Below, in pieces: positions 52,846 through 63,387 of a stretch of DNA of 64,000 nucleotides. Under the pieces are notes generated by a model. The model had not been told where the DNA came from. It ran no database searches and was given only the letters and a program-made list of their open reading frames with translations. Position 1 is the stretch's first letter, and every line of letters begins with the position of its first letter. Position numbers and translations under genes: made by a program. The stretch is from Desulforamulus profundi (GTDB lineage: Bacteria; Bacillota_B; Desulfotomaculia; Desulfotomaculales; Desulfotomaculaceae), in NCBI RefSeq assembly GCF_002607855.1, contig NZ_AWQQ01000042.1, positions 1 to 64,000 on the forward strand, written 5' to 3'.

Positions 52846-54784
52846 ATGGTTAACAAGCATTTCCAGCGGGAGGGTGTAACCGGCAAGAACATTGTTCTGG
52901 TGGGCAACCCTAATGTAGGAAAATCAGTTTTTTTAATTACTTAACCGGGCGCTATAACGATGTGGCAAATTTCCCGGGCACCACGACAAACGTAATATGC
53001 GGACGCAGCGGCCAGGATGCCGTCACTGACACCCCGGGAGTTTATGGATTGTCCTCATTTAATGAGGAAGAAAAAATTACCCGGGATATTGTTTTACATG
53101 GGGACATTTTGGTAAATATCGTTGATGCGGTTCATTTGGAGCGGGATTTATTCCTCACCAAGCAGCTTATCGATACAGGCCTGCCGGTGCTGGTGGTTTT
53201 AAATATGATGGATGAAGCGGAACACCAGGGGATTAAAATCGATCTCCGGGTGCTGAGGGAACTCCTGGGTGTGCCGGTCCTTGCCACGGCAGCCGTCGAG
53301 GGGAGAGGGATGGCTCAGCTTAAAGAGGCCATCCGCAGTGCCAGGGCTGGACGCGTGCTGCCGGCGGTGCAGGAAAAACTGGCAGAACTTCCCGCTGACA
53401 TACCCCACCCCGAAAAACTTCTGATTCTGGAAGGAGATCCCGTTGTTGCTGCCAGGTTTGGCGTTGACCCGGGAAAATACCGGGAACTGATCTACGGTGC
53501 CAGGCGCCAGTGGTCAATGAGTTGGTGGCGATGTCTGTCAAGGAAACCAGACCCGAGGAGGTCTGGGGCCCTGTTCTCAGCCGCTGGATGATCCAGCCCC
53601 TTACCGGCATTCCCTTATTGCTCTTGACCCTGTGGGTTCTCTACCAACTGGTGGGAGTGTTTGTGGCTCAAACCGTGGTAGGTTTTACCGAGGGGATTTT
53701 AATGGGCGAGTATTTCCAGCCCGCTGTCAGGGCGCTGGTGGACCGCCTGGTGGCTCCGGAATCTGCCGTTAATCAGATTCTTGTTGGAGATTTTGGCGTC
53801 ATTACCATGACGGTAACCTACCTGCTGGGACTTTTATTTCCCCTGGTGCTGGGCTTTAACCTGGTCCTTGCTTTGTTGGAAGACACCGGCTATTTGCCCA
53901 GGATCGCCACTTTGCTGGACCGTATTTTGACCTCCTTTGGATTAAACGGACAGGCGGTGATTCCCCTGGTCCTGGGCTTTGGCTGTGTGACCATGGCCCT
54001 TATGTCAACCCGCCTGCTGGGTTCCGACCGGGAGCGCCGTGTCGCCACCATTATCCTGGCGTTGACCGTTCCCTGCTCCGCCCAACTGGCCATTATCGCC
54101 ACCATGCTGGCAGGGTTGGGACCCGGCTTTGCCGTGGTTTACGGGCTGATCATTTTCAGTGTGTTTATCACCGGTGGCGTTTTGCTAAACCGGTTTGTGC
54201 CGGGACAGTCCACCTCGCTCTGGATTGATCTGCCGCCGCTCAGGCTGCCCAAGCCCGGCAACGTTCTGAAAAAAAGCTGGCTTAAGAGCTATGAATTTAT
54301 TATCGAAGCGGCACCTCTCTTTGCGCTGGGCGCCCTCTGCCTGGGTCTTCTTAACGTTTCAGGCAGCCTGAGCGCCATTGAAAACGCCCTGGTTCCCCTT
54401 ACCGTAAATTGGCTCGGGTTACCCAAGGAAGCGGCCAGCGGTTTTATTATGGGCGTCATACGCCGGGAATTCGGCACCGCAGGCTTATTTACATTTCCCA
54501 TGTCAGATATGCAAAAACTGGTGGCCCTGACCACCATTACCCTGTTTGTTCCCTGCATTGCTTCGGCGATGGTTATCTATAAGGAAAGGGGTTGGCGGGA
54601 AGGCACCGCCATTTGGGCAGGTGTCATTGCTGTGGCCTTTTTCATCGGGGGGCTGGTAAACCAGCTGTTGAATTTATTTACCACCACCCTGCCGGCGGCG
54701 TCCCCGCTAACCATGTTAGCCGGTGCCATTCTGCTGGGGTTGGCCTTTTTACTGGGGGTTAATTGGCTTAAGCCTGCGAAATAA
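52846..54784 (+). CDS. feoB: ferrous iron transport protein B, copy 1 (two frame breaks)
   Basis: Fe2+ importer with N-terminal G domain and membrane part. ATG at 52846. Motifs: GNPNVGKS (G1), DTPGVYG (G3), VVLNMMD (G4). One T is missing in the run at 52928-52934 (restoring SVFFNYLTGRY) and one G near 53510 (RRQVVNELVAM). The membrane part has the two Gate regions (VFVAQTVVGFTEGIL, GYLPRIATLLDRIL, PCSAQLAIIATM, PCIASAMVIY). Corrected length 646, shorter than E. coli FeoB but normal for Firmicutes. Downstream of a Fur box. Confidence 0.92.
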
Positions 54785-54836
54785 AGTTGGGAACCCTGCC
54801 ATTTCTACTTTAAGCATAATCTACACAGGTGATAGC

Positions 54837-56071
54837 GTGTTAAAAAAATTATTCAGTATTGTTGTGCTATTTTTATCCATTTTTAGTTTTGCCTCCGGCT
54901 CCCGGGCCGGGGAACCGGAGATCGTCGGGGAAGCTGCAGCGGTCATCGATGCCCGGACCGGCAAGTTATTATACGGGAAAGAAGAACATAAAAGAATGTA
55001 CCCGGCCAGCACCACCAAGGTCCTGACGGCACTTGTGGCCATGGAGCGGGCCAGGCTTGATGACGTGGTAACCATCGGCCCCAATCCCATCACCGCCGGG
55101 GGCACTTCCATGTGGTTCGTGGAAGGGGAACGGCTGACCATGGAAGAGCTCCTTTACGCCCTGATGTTGAATTCCGCCAACGATGCCGGGGTGGCCATTG
55201 CGGAGCATATTGCGGGTTCGGTTGAGAATTTTGCGGAACTCTCCAACAAAAGAGCGAAAGAAATAGGGACCGGCGACACCCATTTTACCAATCCCCACGG
55301 GATGCCGGACGAAAATCATTATTCCACTGCCTACGACCTGGCCTTGATCGGCCGGGAAGCCATGAAAAATAAAGATTTGAGGAAAATTGTTGCTACCATT
55401 CACCATGAAGTTCCCAGGACCGACCCGGAAGCTCAAAAATACTTGTTTAATCACAATAAACTGCTCTGGAGCAGGATCTACGGCTACAAAGGCGCCACCG
55501 GCGTCAAAACCGGCTACACCGTGGAAGCCGGCCAGTGTATTATCGCCTCGGCGGAAAGGGACGGGCGGGAACTGATTGCTGTGGTTTTGCGCAGTGAAGG
55601 GAGTAATTTGTGGACCGATGCGGCAAAATTACTGGACTACGGTTTTGCCAACTACACCAACCGCCAGCTGATTTACGGCGGCAACGTGATGGCCAACCTG
55701 CCTGTAAAATACGGTAAAACCAAGGTGGACCTGGTGGCCGACGAAGATTTTTTTACACCTTTCCCAAGCAAGGGGCCGGCGGTGTACAAGTTGTCACAGA
55801 ACCCGTGAAAGAGATTTCCGCCCCGGTGAACAAAGGACAGGTGCTGGGAGCAGTGGTGATTCGGAGTGGCCAGGAGGAACTGGGCAGAGTGGATTTGGTG
55901 GCAGCCGCGGATGTTCAGCGGGACTGGCTAGCCCTTTGCCAAACTTTCCTGAAATGGGTTGGGCCACCGCTGCTGTTTCTTGTCTGGATCAGGCGGCGGG
56001 TGGTTCTTAACAGAAAAAAGAGGAAAAGAGAAGCCCGGCGCCGGCAATACTACAATTATGGCAGTGAATAA
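54837..56071 (+). CDS. dacF: D-alanyl-D-alanine carboxypeptidase, DacF/DacB type (frameshifted near the end)
   Basis: GTG at 54837 after AGGTGATAGC. Signal peptide (LFSIVVLFLSIFSFASGSRA). Penicillin-binding motifs: PASTTK (SxxK, catalytic Ser), SAND (SxN) and VKTGYT (KTG). One A is missing near 55789 and restores VVTEPVKEISAPVNKG, then a C-terminal anchoring helix (FLKWVGPPLLFLVWIRRR) and basic tail. Corrected length 411. It trims pentapeptide side chains. It follows feoB-1 by 52 bases and is probably separate in function; sporulation DacF is nearest in domain layout. Confidence 0.9.
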
Positions 56072-56134
56072 GCACATTGACACTCCCAGTAAAAAACAAT
56101 ATACTGGAAAAAAGTAGCCGGGTGGTGTTATCCT

Positions 56135-56572
56135 TTGAAGAAGATTATAAATCAAATCGGAGAAAAACTGAGGGCCAAAGAATATAAGTTAACCCCCCAG
56201 CGGCAGCAGATTTTAGAAGTGATGCTGGAGAATAAGGAAAAGCATCTCAGTGCCGAGGATGTTTACAATCTTGTCAAAAGAAAGGCGCCGGATGTAGGGC
56301 TGGCCACTGTTTACCGGACCCTGGAACTGTTCCTGGAACATGATATCATCCACAGCGTAAATTTCGGCGACGGGCGTAAACGCTATGAATACGGCGACAA
56401 TACGGACGGCCATCACCACCATCATGCCATCTGCCTGAAATGCGGTAAGATTTTGGAAATTAACGAAGATTTATTGGAAGAGCTGGAAGAACAGGTGGCC
56501 AAGGATTATAACTTTTTCGTTACGGACCATGAACTGAAGATATATGGGCACTGTGGCGAATGTAAAGCGTAG
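56135..56572 (+). CDS. fur: Fur-family ferric uptake / metal regulator
   Basis: 145 residues from TTG at 56135. Winged helix 10-85 (YKLTPQRQQILEVML, LATVYRTLELF), dimer/metal domain with HHHHH (residues 87-91), CLKCGK and CGEC structural zinc ligands. Candidate iron repressor for both feo operons, which flank it. PerR or Zur assignment cannot be excluded: the ligand set Asp/His for PerR is not resolved by eye. A terminator follows. Confidence 0.88.
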   Translation: MKKIINQIGEKLRAKEYKLTPQRQQILEVMLENKEKHLSAEDVYNLVKRKAPDVGLATVYRTLELFLEHDIIHSVNFGDGRKRYEYGDNTDGHHHHHAICLKCGKILEINEDLLEELEEQVAKDYNFFVTDHELKIYGHCGECKA

Positions 56573-56578
56573 AAATTA

Positions 56579-56606
56579 AGGGCTGCTGATAAGCAGTCCT
56601 TTTTTA
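56579..56606 (+). terminator. rho-independent terminator of the fur-family gene
   Basis: GGGCTGCT pairs with AGCAGTCC (one GT pair) around GATA, then TTTTTT. Confidence 0.85.
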
Positions 56607-56666
56607 TGTACGCCCGGCATGTCTGCCGAGAATTTATACCGGGAAAAGAAGATTTGTTAAGCGTTA

Positions 56667-56700
56667 AAAACCCCGTAAGCCATGGCCTGCGGGGTTTTTA
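56667..56700 (-). terminator. rho-independent terminator of the feo-2 operon
   Basis: AAAACCCCGTAAGCC pairs loosely with GGCCTGCGGGGTTTT; on the minus strand TTTTTAACGC follows. Confidence 0.75.
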
Positions 56701-56705
56701 TATGT

Positions 56706-56876
56706 TTATTTACTTGTTTTTTTACTGTTGCCTTTCATGCATTTTGAACAAGAGCCGGAACAACCGCCGGGAATGGGTTCCCGGCACCTGGGGCAAATCA
56801 GGGTCAATTCTACAGGGCAATTGCAGCGGGGGCAGGTTTTGGTTGTACAACAAGAATTTTTATCTGCGGGCTTCAT
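56706..56876 (-). CDS. cysteine-rich small protein at the end of the feo-2 operon
   Basis: 56 residues. Start ATG overlaps the feoB-2 stop codon (TGATG), so it is coupled to it. Ten cysteines in CC, CPRCNC, CPRC and CSGSCSKC patterns can form two zinc ribbons or an iron site. It lacks the membrane helix of the known FeoB-associated Cys-rich protein family. It is a candidate third subunit or metal-sensing partner of FeoB-2, replacing FeoC. Unrecognised otherwise. Confidence 0.7.
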   Translation of the reverse strand: MKPADKNSCCTTKTCPRCNCPVELTLICPRCREPIPGGCSGSCSKCMKGNSKKTSK

Positions 56877-58859
56877 CAGGCTGCACCCTTTGAACTGGCA
56901 TCGCGGCGCACGCCTTGCTTTTTCGAGAGTCTTACAGCGATCACCACCAGGGCCGCCAGGGCTAAAACAGAGGCGATAACCGCAAACACCTGCGTCGGGG
57001 TGGAAACTCCCAGCAGGTTTGACAATTGAGCGACGATACCTCCGATCAGGAAGGCAATTACCCAGGTGCTGAGCCACATCAGAGCCGCTTCCTTCTTGCT
57101 GCGTTCTTTAAACATCACCAGGATGGAGGCGATGCAGGGAACAAACAGGGTAATGGTAATTAAGGCAACCACTGTCTGAATGGGGGCAAGGGTCATATCC
57201 GCCAAACCTGCGGCGCCGAAATCTCTCCGCACAACCCCCATAATGAAGGCGGTGGCAGCTTCCTTGGGCAAACCAAGCCAGCCGACGGTAAGGGGTGCCA
57301 GGGCGTTTTGCAGCAGGGTAAGAATACCGGTAACCTGAAAAGTACTGATTAGCAGGGCGCCCAGGGCAAACAGCGGAAAGGCTTCTTTTAAGAATTGGTA
57401 CGATTTGATGAACGTCTTGGTTAAGACATTGTCGATCCTGGGCAGCCGCAGGGGCGGTAAATCAATCAACAGGTCGGAGGACTGGCCGGATATCAACGTA
57501 TTCATTAAAGTGCCGACCACCACCAGCACCGCCAGGATCACCAGGGCATAAAGGGCAACGAATTCAGGACCCACCGCGGCCAGCATACCGGCAATGACGC
57601 CCAACTGGGCAGAGCAGGGAATGGCTAAGCCTAAGAGAAAAATGGCAATGCGTCTTTCCCGTTCGGAACCCAGCAGGCGGGTGGTAATGGTGGCCATGGT
57701 CACACAACCCAGGCCAAGAATCAACGGAATCACCGCCCGGCCGTTTAATCCGATGCTGGTTAACACTCTGTCTACCAGGGTGGCCAGACGGGGCAGGTAA
57801 CCGGAATCCTCGAACAAGGAAAGGAAGAAGTAAAAGCCTACCACCAGGGGCATCAATAACCCCAGCACATAGGTGAAGGTCATGGTCAGCAGGCCGAATT
57901 CCCCGACTAAAATAGTTCCCAAAGTGGAATCTTCACTGATAAAGTTGCCGACCAGGGAGCGCACAGCCGGTTCATATTGACCGATCATGATGGTCTCTTC
58001 GGTCAACCCGACCACCGTACCGGCAACAAAGACGCCGATAATTTGATACATGGCATAAAGGGCCAGCAGCAGAATCGGCACCCCGGTAAGGGGTTTAATC
58101 ATGGCGCTGCTGAGGGCATTGCCGAAGGCGGTTGATTTGCTGATCTCCTTCACCACATGATTGACCAGTTGGTTAACCCGCTGGCGGCGGTGCAGGTAAA
58201 TTTCTTCCCGCCGGTTGGCAGGTTCCAGCCCGTGCCTGGCAGCCACAGTGGCATCCCCCTCCAGGATCAGCAGGCTTCGCCGCGGCTGCCGACCCTGTTC
58301 ACCAGCTGATCCAATTCCTTTTGCAAGGAAGGATCAGAGTGACCCTGCCGGGCCTGCCAGATGGTTTGCTTTACTTCTTCTAACCCTTGTTTTTTAATGG
58401 CCACCGTTTGAATGACCGGAACTCCCAGCAGTTGGCTCAGCAGGGCATAATCAATTTTAATCCCCTGTCTTTCAGCCTCATCCACCATGTTCAATGCCAC
58501 GATCACCGGGACTCCCGTATCGATCACCTGTTGGGTCAGGAACAAATCCCTCTCCAAATAGACGGCGTTTACCACGTTGATAACAACGTCTGCTGATAAG
58601 ATTACATCCCGGGCGACTCTTTCTTCGTCATTAAAGGACGAAATGCCATAAACCCCGGGGGTGTCTATGACAACGTCGCCTTGATAGAGCCGTGGGAAAT
58701 TTCCAGCGTGGTGCCGGGGTAGTTGGAAACATCAACATACATGCCGGTCAGGTAGTTAAAGAAGACGGATTTTCCCGCATTTGGGTTGCCTGCCAGAACA
58801 ATGCGCCGGGCCCCTTCCGGGATATCTATTTTTATATTGCATCCGTGGCAGTGGGACAT
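56876..58859 (-). CDS. feoB: ferrous iron transport protein B, copy 2 (two frame breaks)
   Basis: ATG at 58859, GGAG upstream. N-terminal MSHCHGCN adds a His/Cys tail in front of the G domain: GNPNAGKS (G1), DTPGVYG (G3), VALNMVD (G4). A base is missing near 58686 (SYQGDVVIDTP restored) and near 58275 (ESLLILEGD restored). The membrane part resembles FeoB-1 closely (VFVAGTVVGLTEE, GYLPRLATLVDRVL, PCSAQLGVIAGM, PCIASILVMF). Corrected length 661. Preceded by feoA-2 and Fur boxes, followed by the Cys-rich gene. Confidence 0.92.
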
Positions 58860-58932
58860 ATGACTCACTCCTTTTATGGTTGATCCATAGTAAGTTCACT
58901 GGTATTTTGTGATTGGTTGACCGGGTGGTGTC

Positions 58933-59151
58933 CTAATTCAGACTGACAGCGATTGCCTTTGCCAGCTGCCTGCCAAGGGCAATCTGCTGGCGGTTCTTAC
59001 GAATAACGATGGGACCCGCCGGAACAACTTCCTCGCAGGTGAGCCATTCACCCTCAGCAATGCCGAAGCGAATTGCCTGGGCCCTTACAGTTTCATCGGG
59101 GATACAGTTGATTTTAAAACATTGTCCCCTTTTTATGCGGTCCAAAGTCAT
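58933..59151 (-). CDS. feoA: ferrous iron transport protein A, copy 2
   Basis: 72 residues, ATG at 59151 after AAAGGAGTG. TLDRIKRGQCFKINCIPDET, QAIRFGIAEGEWLTCEEVVP and QQIALGRQLAKAI show the FeoA fold, with an added pair of cysteines (GQCFKINC) compared with FeoA-1. First gene of the feo-2 operon; feoB-2 starts 74 bases downstream. Confidence 0.9.
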   Translation of the reverse strand: MTLDRIKRGQCFKINCIPDETVRAQAIRFGIAEGEWLTCEEVVPAGPIVIRKNRQQIALGRQLAKAIAVSLN

Positions 59152-59175
59152 ATCCAACACTCCTTTACATGAAGA

Positions 59176-59190
59176 TGAAAATCATTATCG
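59176..59190 (-). promoter_or_regulatory. Fur box close to feoA-2
   Basis: TGAAAAT-C-ATTATCG matches the Fur box in 12 of 14 positions; about 25 bases before the feoA-2 start. Confidence 0.6.
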
Positions 59191-59279
59191 ATGACTGTGC
59201 ACAGTAATGGGTAGGATTTAAAATTAAAATTATGTAGCTTATTGCTTTATCCTGCTATTACTATATGCCTGCATATCGA

Positions 59280-59294
59280 TGAAAACGATTATCA
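59280..59294 (-). promoter_or_regulatory. second Fur box upstream of feoA-2
   Basis: TGAAAAC-G-ATTATCA matches the Fur box in 12 of 14 positions, about 100 bases from the first. The interval 59152-59473 holds no gene. Confidence 0.6.
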
Positions 59295-59473
59295 ATATCT
59301 GATTTTAGTATATTCCTCGTTAGATGGGATGTCAATCCCTCAATGGAAAAATTAATAATTGGGCCAAGCTCCATCAGCAGGTGCGTGGGAAAAATGACCT
59401 GCTGTTCGATGAAGGATGAAGGGAGGGAGCTGTAGAATTGTTACTGCATAAACTGCATCCGGGGGTGCTGATG

Positions 59474-61059
59474 ATGGAAACCTTGCGCCTGCGCATTGAA
59501 TTTAAAGACCGGGTGGGCATTGTCTACGATGTTTCCCAGGTGGTGTCACCTAAGAATATTAATATCATATCCCTGCAGGTACTACCCAACAACATGTACC
59601 TGGAGATCGAGGCACTGGGAGAGCGGGAATCAACAACCCTGCAGCAGGAACTGAAAGCCATTCCGGGTGTCAGACAGGTGGAACCCATCGAGGTGATGCC
59701 CCATGAGGAAAGGGAAAGACAGCTCAGGGCTGTACTGGATTCCGTCAGTGACGGCATTATCGCGGTGGACCGCAAGGGACACATTACTGTTTTTAATCCC
59801 GCCTGTGAAAAAATTCTTCTCATTTCCGCCGAGAAAGCCCTGGGCCGGGATGTGGCGGAAGTGGTCTCTATGGATATTCCGATGATTAACAGCCTGAAAA
59901 ACGGTGAAGGGTACGACCATAAAGAAGTGATGATCACCACCCCCCGGGGCAGGCACCATTACCTCAGCACCGGCAGGCCCATCAAGGATCAATCCGGCAG
60001 GGTTATTGGCATGGTGGCGGCTCTTAAGGATATGTCCCAGGTGCGTGACCTGGTTTATTCAGTAACCAAGCTTCCATGATCACCTTTGAAGACATTATTT
60101 ACGGCAGCGAAGCCATGGAACGGGTGGTGGCCGTGGCCAAAAGGGTGGCCCGCAGCGATTCTACCGTCGTCATCCGGGGGGAAAGCGGGACAGGCAAAGA
60201 ATTGTTTGCCAGGGCCATCCATATGGAAAGCTTGCGCAGAAACAAACCCTTTGTACCCCTGAACTGTGCAGCCCTGCCGGATACTTTGCTGGAAAGTGAA
60301 CTTTTTGGTTATACCGACGGGGCCTTTACCGGGGCAAAAAAGGGAGGCAAGCAGGGACTCTTTGAATTTGCCCATGAAGGGACATTGTTTTTGGATGAAA
60401 TCGGAGAACTGTCTCCTCACCTGCAGGCGAAACTGCTGCGGGTTTTACAGGATGGCAAGGTAAGGCGACTGGGGGATGGCCATGAGACTCCCATCAACGT
60501 CAGGGTAATTGCCGCCACCAACCGGAACTTGGAGGAAATGATGGCCCGGGGTGATTTCAGGGAGGACCTTTATTACCGTTTGAATGTGTTTCCCATCCGC
60601 CTGCCGCCCCTGCGCGAGCGGCCGGAGGACATTCCCTTTCTGGTGCACCACTTTTTAAAGAAATATGCTTCCCATCCGGACAAACAAATTTCCGGCATCT
60701 CCGCCGGGGCCCTGAGAATCCTCACCAAAAACCGCTGGACAGGCAATGTCCGGGAACTGGTGAACGTCATTGAACGGGCCAGCAACCTGGTGGAAAGCGG
60801 GGAAATCAGACCGGAACACATTGTATTGGATGAAGGCCGTTTCAACCTTGCCGGTCCTTCTCCGGCAGGTGGTGAAGAAGTCAGCAGCCCCAGCCTGAAA
60901 GGGGCAGCGGCCCAAGCCGAACTGGACACCCTGCAATTGGCCCTCAAGACCTACGGCAGTGCCCGCAAAGCCGCCAAAGCCCTGGGGGTTTCCCACACCA
61001 CTGTCCTGAATAAGATCAGGCGCTTCGGTTTGCAGGCTGCCAGTAAAAAAATGGAATAG
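59474..61059 (+). CDS. sigma-54-dependent transcriptional activator with ACT and PAS domains (TyrR-like; frameshifted)
   Basis: Domain order: ACT (METLRLRIEFKDRVGIVYDV, residues 1-75), PAS (LDSVSDGIIAVDRKGHITVF, 85-185), AAA+ (GESGTGKE Walker A, GAFTGA sigma-54 contact, LFLDEIGEL Walker B, RWTGNVREL) and a C-terminal Fis-type helix-turn-helix (ARKAAKALGVSHTTVLNKIR). The frame breaks near 60072; adding one C joins TKPSMITFEDI. Corrected length 528. ATG at 59474 has GGGGG eight bases upstream; TTG at 59438 is possible. Ligand of the ACT domain may be an aromatic amino acid. Target operon not visible. Confidence 0.87.
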
Positions 61060-61097
61060 AAAAAAGCAATGCACATCAAAATCGTTGCTTTTTTAAT
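61060..61097 (+). terminator. rho-independent terminator of the activator gene
   Basis: AAAAAAGCAA pairs with TTGCTTTTTT around a 15-base loop. Confidence 0.75.
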
Positions 61098-61140
61098 AAT
61101 AAAAAAACATAGAACAGGTTCGGACAGTAGGGTTTTATCA

Positions 61141-61362
61141 CTAACAATATTTGTCTTTAAATTCTTGCTCATTTAAAACAAGCAAGCCTTTTGCCGGCAG
61201 TTTAATCCTGTCACCAATTTGATAGCGACAGTAATCCCGCGGGTCTTTTTCGGTCAGTTCAACCAGGATGTAACTGGCATTAATTTCCCTGACGATGCCG
61301 TATTTCGGATAGGTATCCATGGGCCAGAGATGAACTCTGCTGCCTACTTTCAATTGGGGCAC
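61141..61362 (-). CDS. small hypothetical protein
   Basis: 73 residues from GTG at 61362 after AGGTGATG. MPQLKVGSRVHLWPMDTYPK and YGIVREINASYILVELTEKD suggest an SH3-like beta barrel, with RIKLPAKGLLVL later. Two cysteines (DYCRYQ, DKYC). No family name available; resembles PilZ/CsrA-like small beta proteins in layout. Confidence 0.6.
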   Translation of the reverse strand: MPQLKVGSRVHLWPMDTYPKYGIVREINASYILVELTEKDPRDYCRYQIGDRIKLPAKGLLVLNEQEFKDKYC

Positions 61363-61495
61363 CTTTCATCACCTGATGCCTTTATAATATATTCAAATCT
61401 TATCGTAAAAAACAAAGTGGATCAACTTTTCAATGGTCAACATTCACCACTGTTTTTGAAGGTTCATAAAATGAACATAGCAGGCGGTGATGAAA

Positions 61496-62398
61496 ATGCT
61501 AAAAAGAATTGGTTTAGCCTTAGGTGGGGGCTTTATTTTGGGAGCTGCCCATATAGGAGTGCTGAAAGTGTTGGAGGAAAATGGCATAAGGCCCCACATG
61601 ATTGCAGGGACCAGCGCGGGCAGCATCGTTGCTTCCTTATATTCCTACGGGTGGACAGTGTCCGAGTTGGATAAGCTGGTGCGTATACTAAAGCCTAGTA
61701 TGTTTATCGATGAATTTGCCGCCATAGAAAACTTTTTTATTATGACAATCAAACTGATCTTTGATGCTTTGCACCTTCCGTACCCCTTTCGTTCTCCCCT
61801 GGGGTTAATGAGGGGCGTTAAGCTGGAACGTTTTATCAGGTCCAAGCTGGGTCAAAAACAGTTCGAAAATGCCCCCATTCAACTGGCCATAACCACCGTG
61901 GATATTACCAACGGCAAAAAGGTCATTTTCCTCAGCCGGCAGGACAGGATACGATTAAAAGCCAAGACAGACCAGGTGTTTGTCAGCGGCGTGCCGGTTT
62001 GGCAGGCAGTCCGGGCCAGCACCGCCGTGCCGGGAATTTATGAACCAAAAGAAATTAACGGCTACCTGCTGGTGGACGGTGGCCTGCGGGAGAATGTACC
62101 GGCTCAGGTCCTTAAGGCATTGGGAGCAACCACAGTTATCGCTGTGGATCTTGGCAACGACGGCGAGGAGCCGAAGGTGCCCCGCAATATCGCGCAAATG
62201 ATGGGCCAAACCCTGGACATTATCCGTTCCGACGCCCTTGAGTACGTGCTGGACAGTAATGCCGATGTCCGCATCCGGCCGCTGTTAAAGGGAGTTGGTT
62301 CCTGGGAATTTCACAAAATCCCTTTTATCATTGAGCAGGGAGAAAAGGCGGCCCGGGAACTGCTGCCGGATATTTTAAGGGTTTGCGGAAGAAGATAA
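61496..62398 (+). CDS. patatin-like phospholipase
   Basis: 300 residues from ATG at 61496. Ser-Asp dyad: oxyanion-loop GLALGGGFILGAAHIGVL, nucleophile elbow AGTSAGS (residues 41-47), catalytic Asp in LVDGGLREN. It hydrolyses acyl esters of lipids, at the membrane inner face. RssA-like in size and sequence (ASTAVPGIYEPKEI). The C-terminal helical part (SDALEYVLDSNADVRIRPLL) is typical. No partner genes; the REP-like element follows 54 bases after its stop. Confidence 0.9.
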   Translation: MLKRIGLALGGGFILGAAHIGVLKVLEENGIRPHMIAGTSAGSIVASLYSYGWTVSELDKLVRILKPSMFIDEFAAIENFFIMTIKLIFDALHLPYPFRSPLGLMRGVKLERFIRSKLGQKQFENAPIQLAITTVDITNGKKVIFLSRQDRIRLKAKTDQVFVSGVPVWQAVRASTAVPGIYEPKEINGYLLVDGGLRENVPAQVLKALGATTVIAVDLGNDGEEPKVPRNIAQMMGQTLDIIRSDALEYVLDSNADVRIRPLLKGVGSWEFHKIPFIIEQGEKAARELLPDILRVCGRR

Positions 62399-62452
62399 GA
62401 CTTTGTCAATGTGCCCGGTACGTCTATAATGGAAAATGAAGACCTTTCCCCA

Positions 62453-62482
62453 ATTCAAGTGGGGACGGTTCGTGACTTGAAT
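62453..62482. repeat. REP-like palindromic element, left copy
   Basis: ATTCAAGT and ACTTGAAT flank GGGGACGGTTCGTG. Inverted relative to the copy at 63388-63420; both flank the PHP gene. Confidence 0.6.
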
Positions 62483-62581
62483 CAAAGCAAACCAATTTTT
62501 ATTTTTAGCTGATGTCCGGTTATGCTTGCATGAAAAGTGCTTGCCATAAATAGGTCAGTAAAATAAAAGGGAGTGTATTCA

Positions 62582-63385
62582 ATGCTGGTGGATTACCATA
62601 TCCATACCTTTCGGTGTGGACATGCCGTGGGGACGGTAGAAGAAGTTGTGGCGGCGGCAAGGAGAAAAGGCCTCAAAGAGATCGGTTTTTCCGAGCACCT
62701 GCCCATGTACTGGCTGCCGGAGGAAAAAAGAAACCCGGAATTTTCCATGCCCTGGCCGGACCTGGAAATTCATATCTCCGAAGTCAGACAAGCCCGGGCA
62801 GCCAACCCGGACTTATCTATAAAACTTGGTATCGAGGCGGACTATATCCCCGGTCATGAAGAAGATCTCAGGAAGATCCTATCCTCCTTACCCCTGGATT
62901 ATGTGCTCGGTTCCGTCCATTTCCTGGGCGAATGGGCCTTCGACGATCCCGATCGCATCGAAGAATATAAAAACCATAATATCCAAGACTTGTACCGCCG
63001 GTATTTCCACCACGTCCGACAGGCGGCGATGACCGGGTTATTTGACATTCTCTCCCACCCGGACTTGATCAAAAAGTTTGGCTTTAGGCCGGACGGTCCC
63101 ATAACGGATTTATACCGGGAAACCGTACTGGTAATGAAAGAACATGATGTTTGCGCCGATGTCAACACCGCCGGCTGGCGCTACCCCTGCGCCGAACTGT
63201 ACCCGTCCCCGGAATTTCTTAAGCTCTGCCTGGAACACGGAGTCCCCGTAACCCTCGGATCAGACGCCCATAAACCGGAGCAAGTGGGGGAAGGACTCGA
63301 CCGGGCGGCAGACCTTCTCAAAGAGATCGGGTTCCGGCAGGTGGCAACATTCAGCCAGAGGAAACGGACAATGATTGATCTATAG
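62582..63385 (+). CDS. hisJ: PHP-domain histidinol-phosphatase family protein
   Basis: 267 residues, ATG at 62582 after AAAGGGAGTG. PHP metal motifs: DYHIHTFRCGHA, GFSEHLPM, GIEADYIPG, GSVHFLGEW, FDILSHPDLI, DVNTAGWR and TLGSDAHKPE. Members dephosphorylate histidinol phosphate or related compounds with a trinuclear metal site. No his operon is near, so the substrate is uncertain; the assignment is by similarity to HisJ/YtvP. It stands between two inverted REP-like elements. Confidence 0.87.
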   Translation: MLVDYHIHTFRCGHAVGTVEEVVAAARRKGLKEIGFSEHLPMYWLPEEKRNPEFSMPWPDLEIHISEVRQARAANPDLSIKLGIEADYIPGHEEDLRKILSSLPLDYVLGSVHFLGEWAFDDPDRIEEYKNHNIQDLYRRYFHHVRQAAMTGLFDILSHPDLIKKFGFRPDGPITDLYRETVLVMKEHDVCADVNTAGWRYPCAELYPSPEFLKLCLEHGVPVTLGSDAHKPEQVGEGLDRAADLLKEIGFRQVATFSQRKRTMIDL

Positions 63386-63387
63386 TG

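Noticed and set aside
52846..54784. Programmed frameshifting in feoB and other broken genes
   Set aside because: Breaks occur in many unrelated genes, in no common slippery motif with stimulating structure, and all need one added base; error is simpler.
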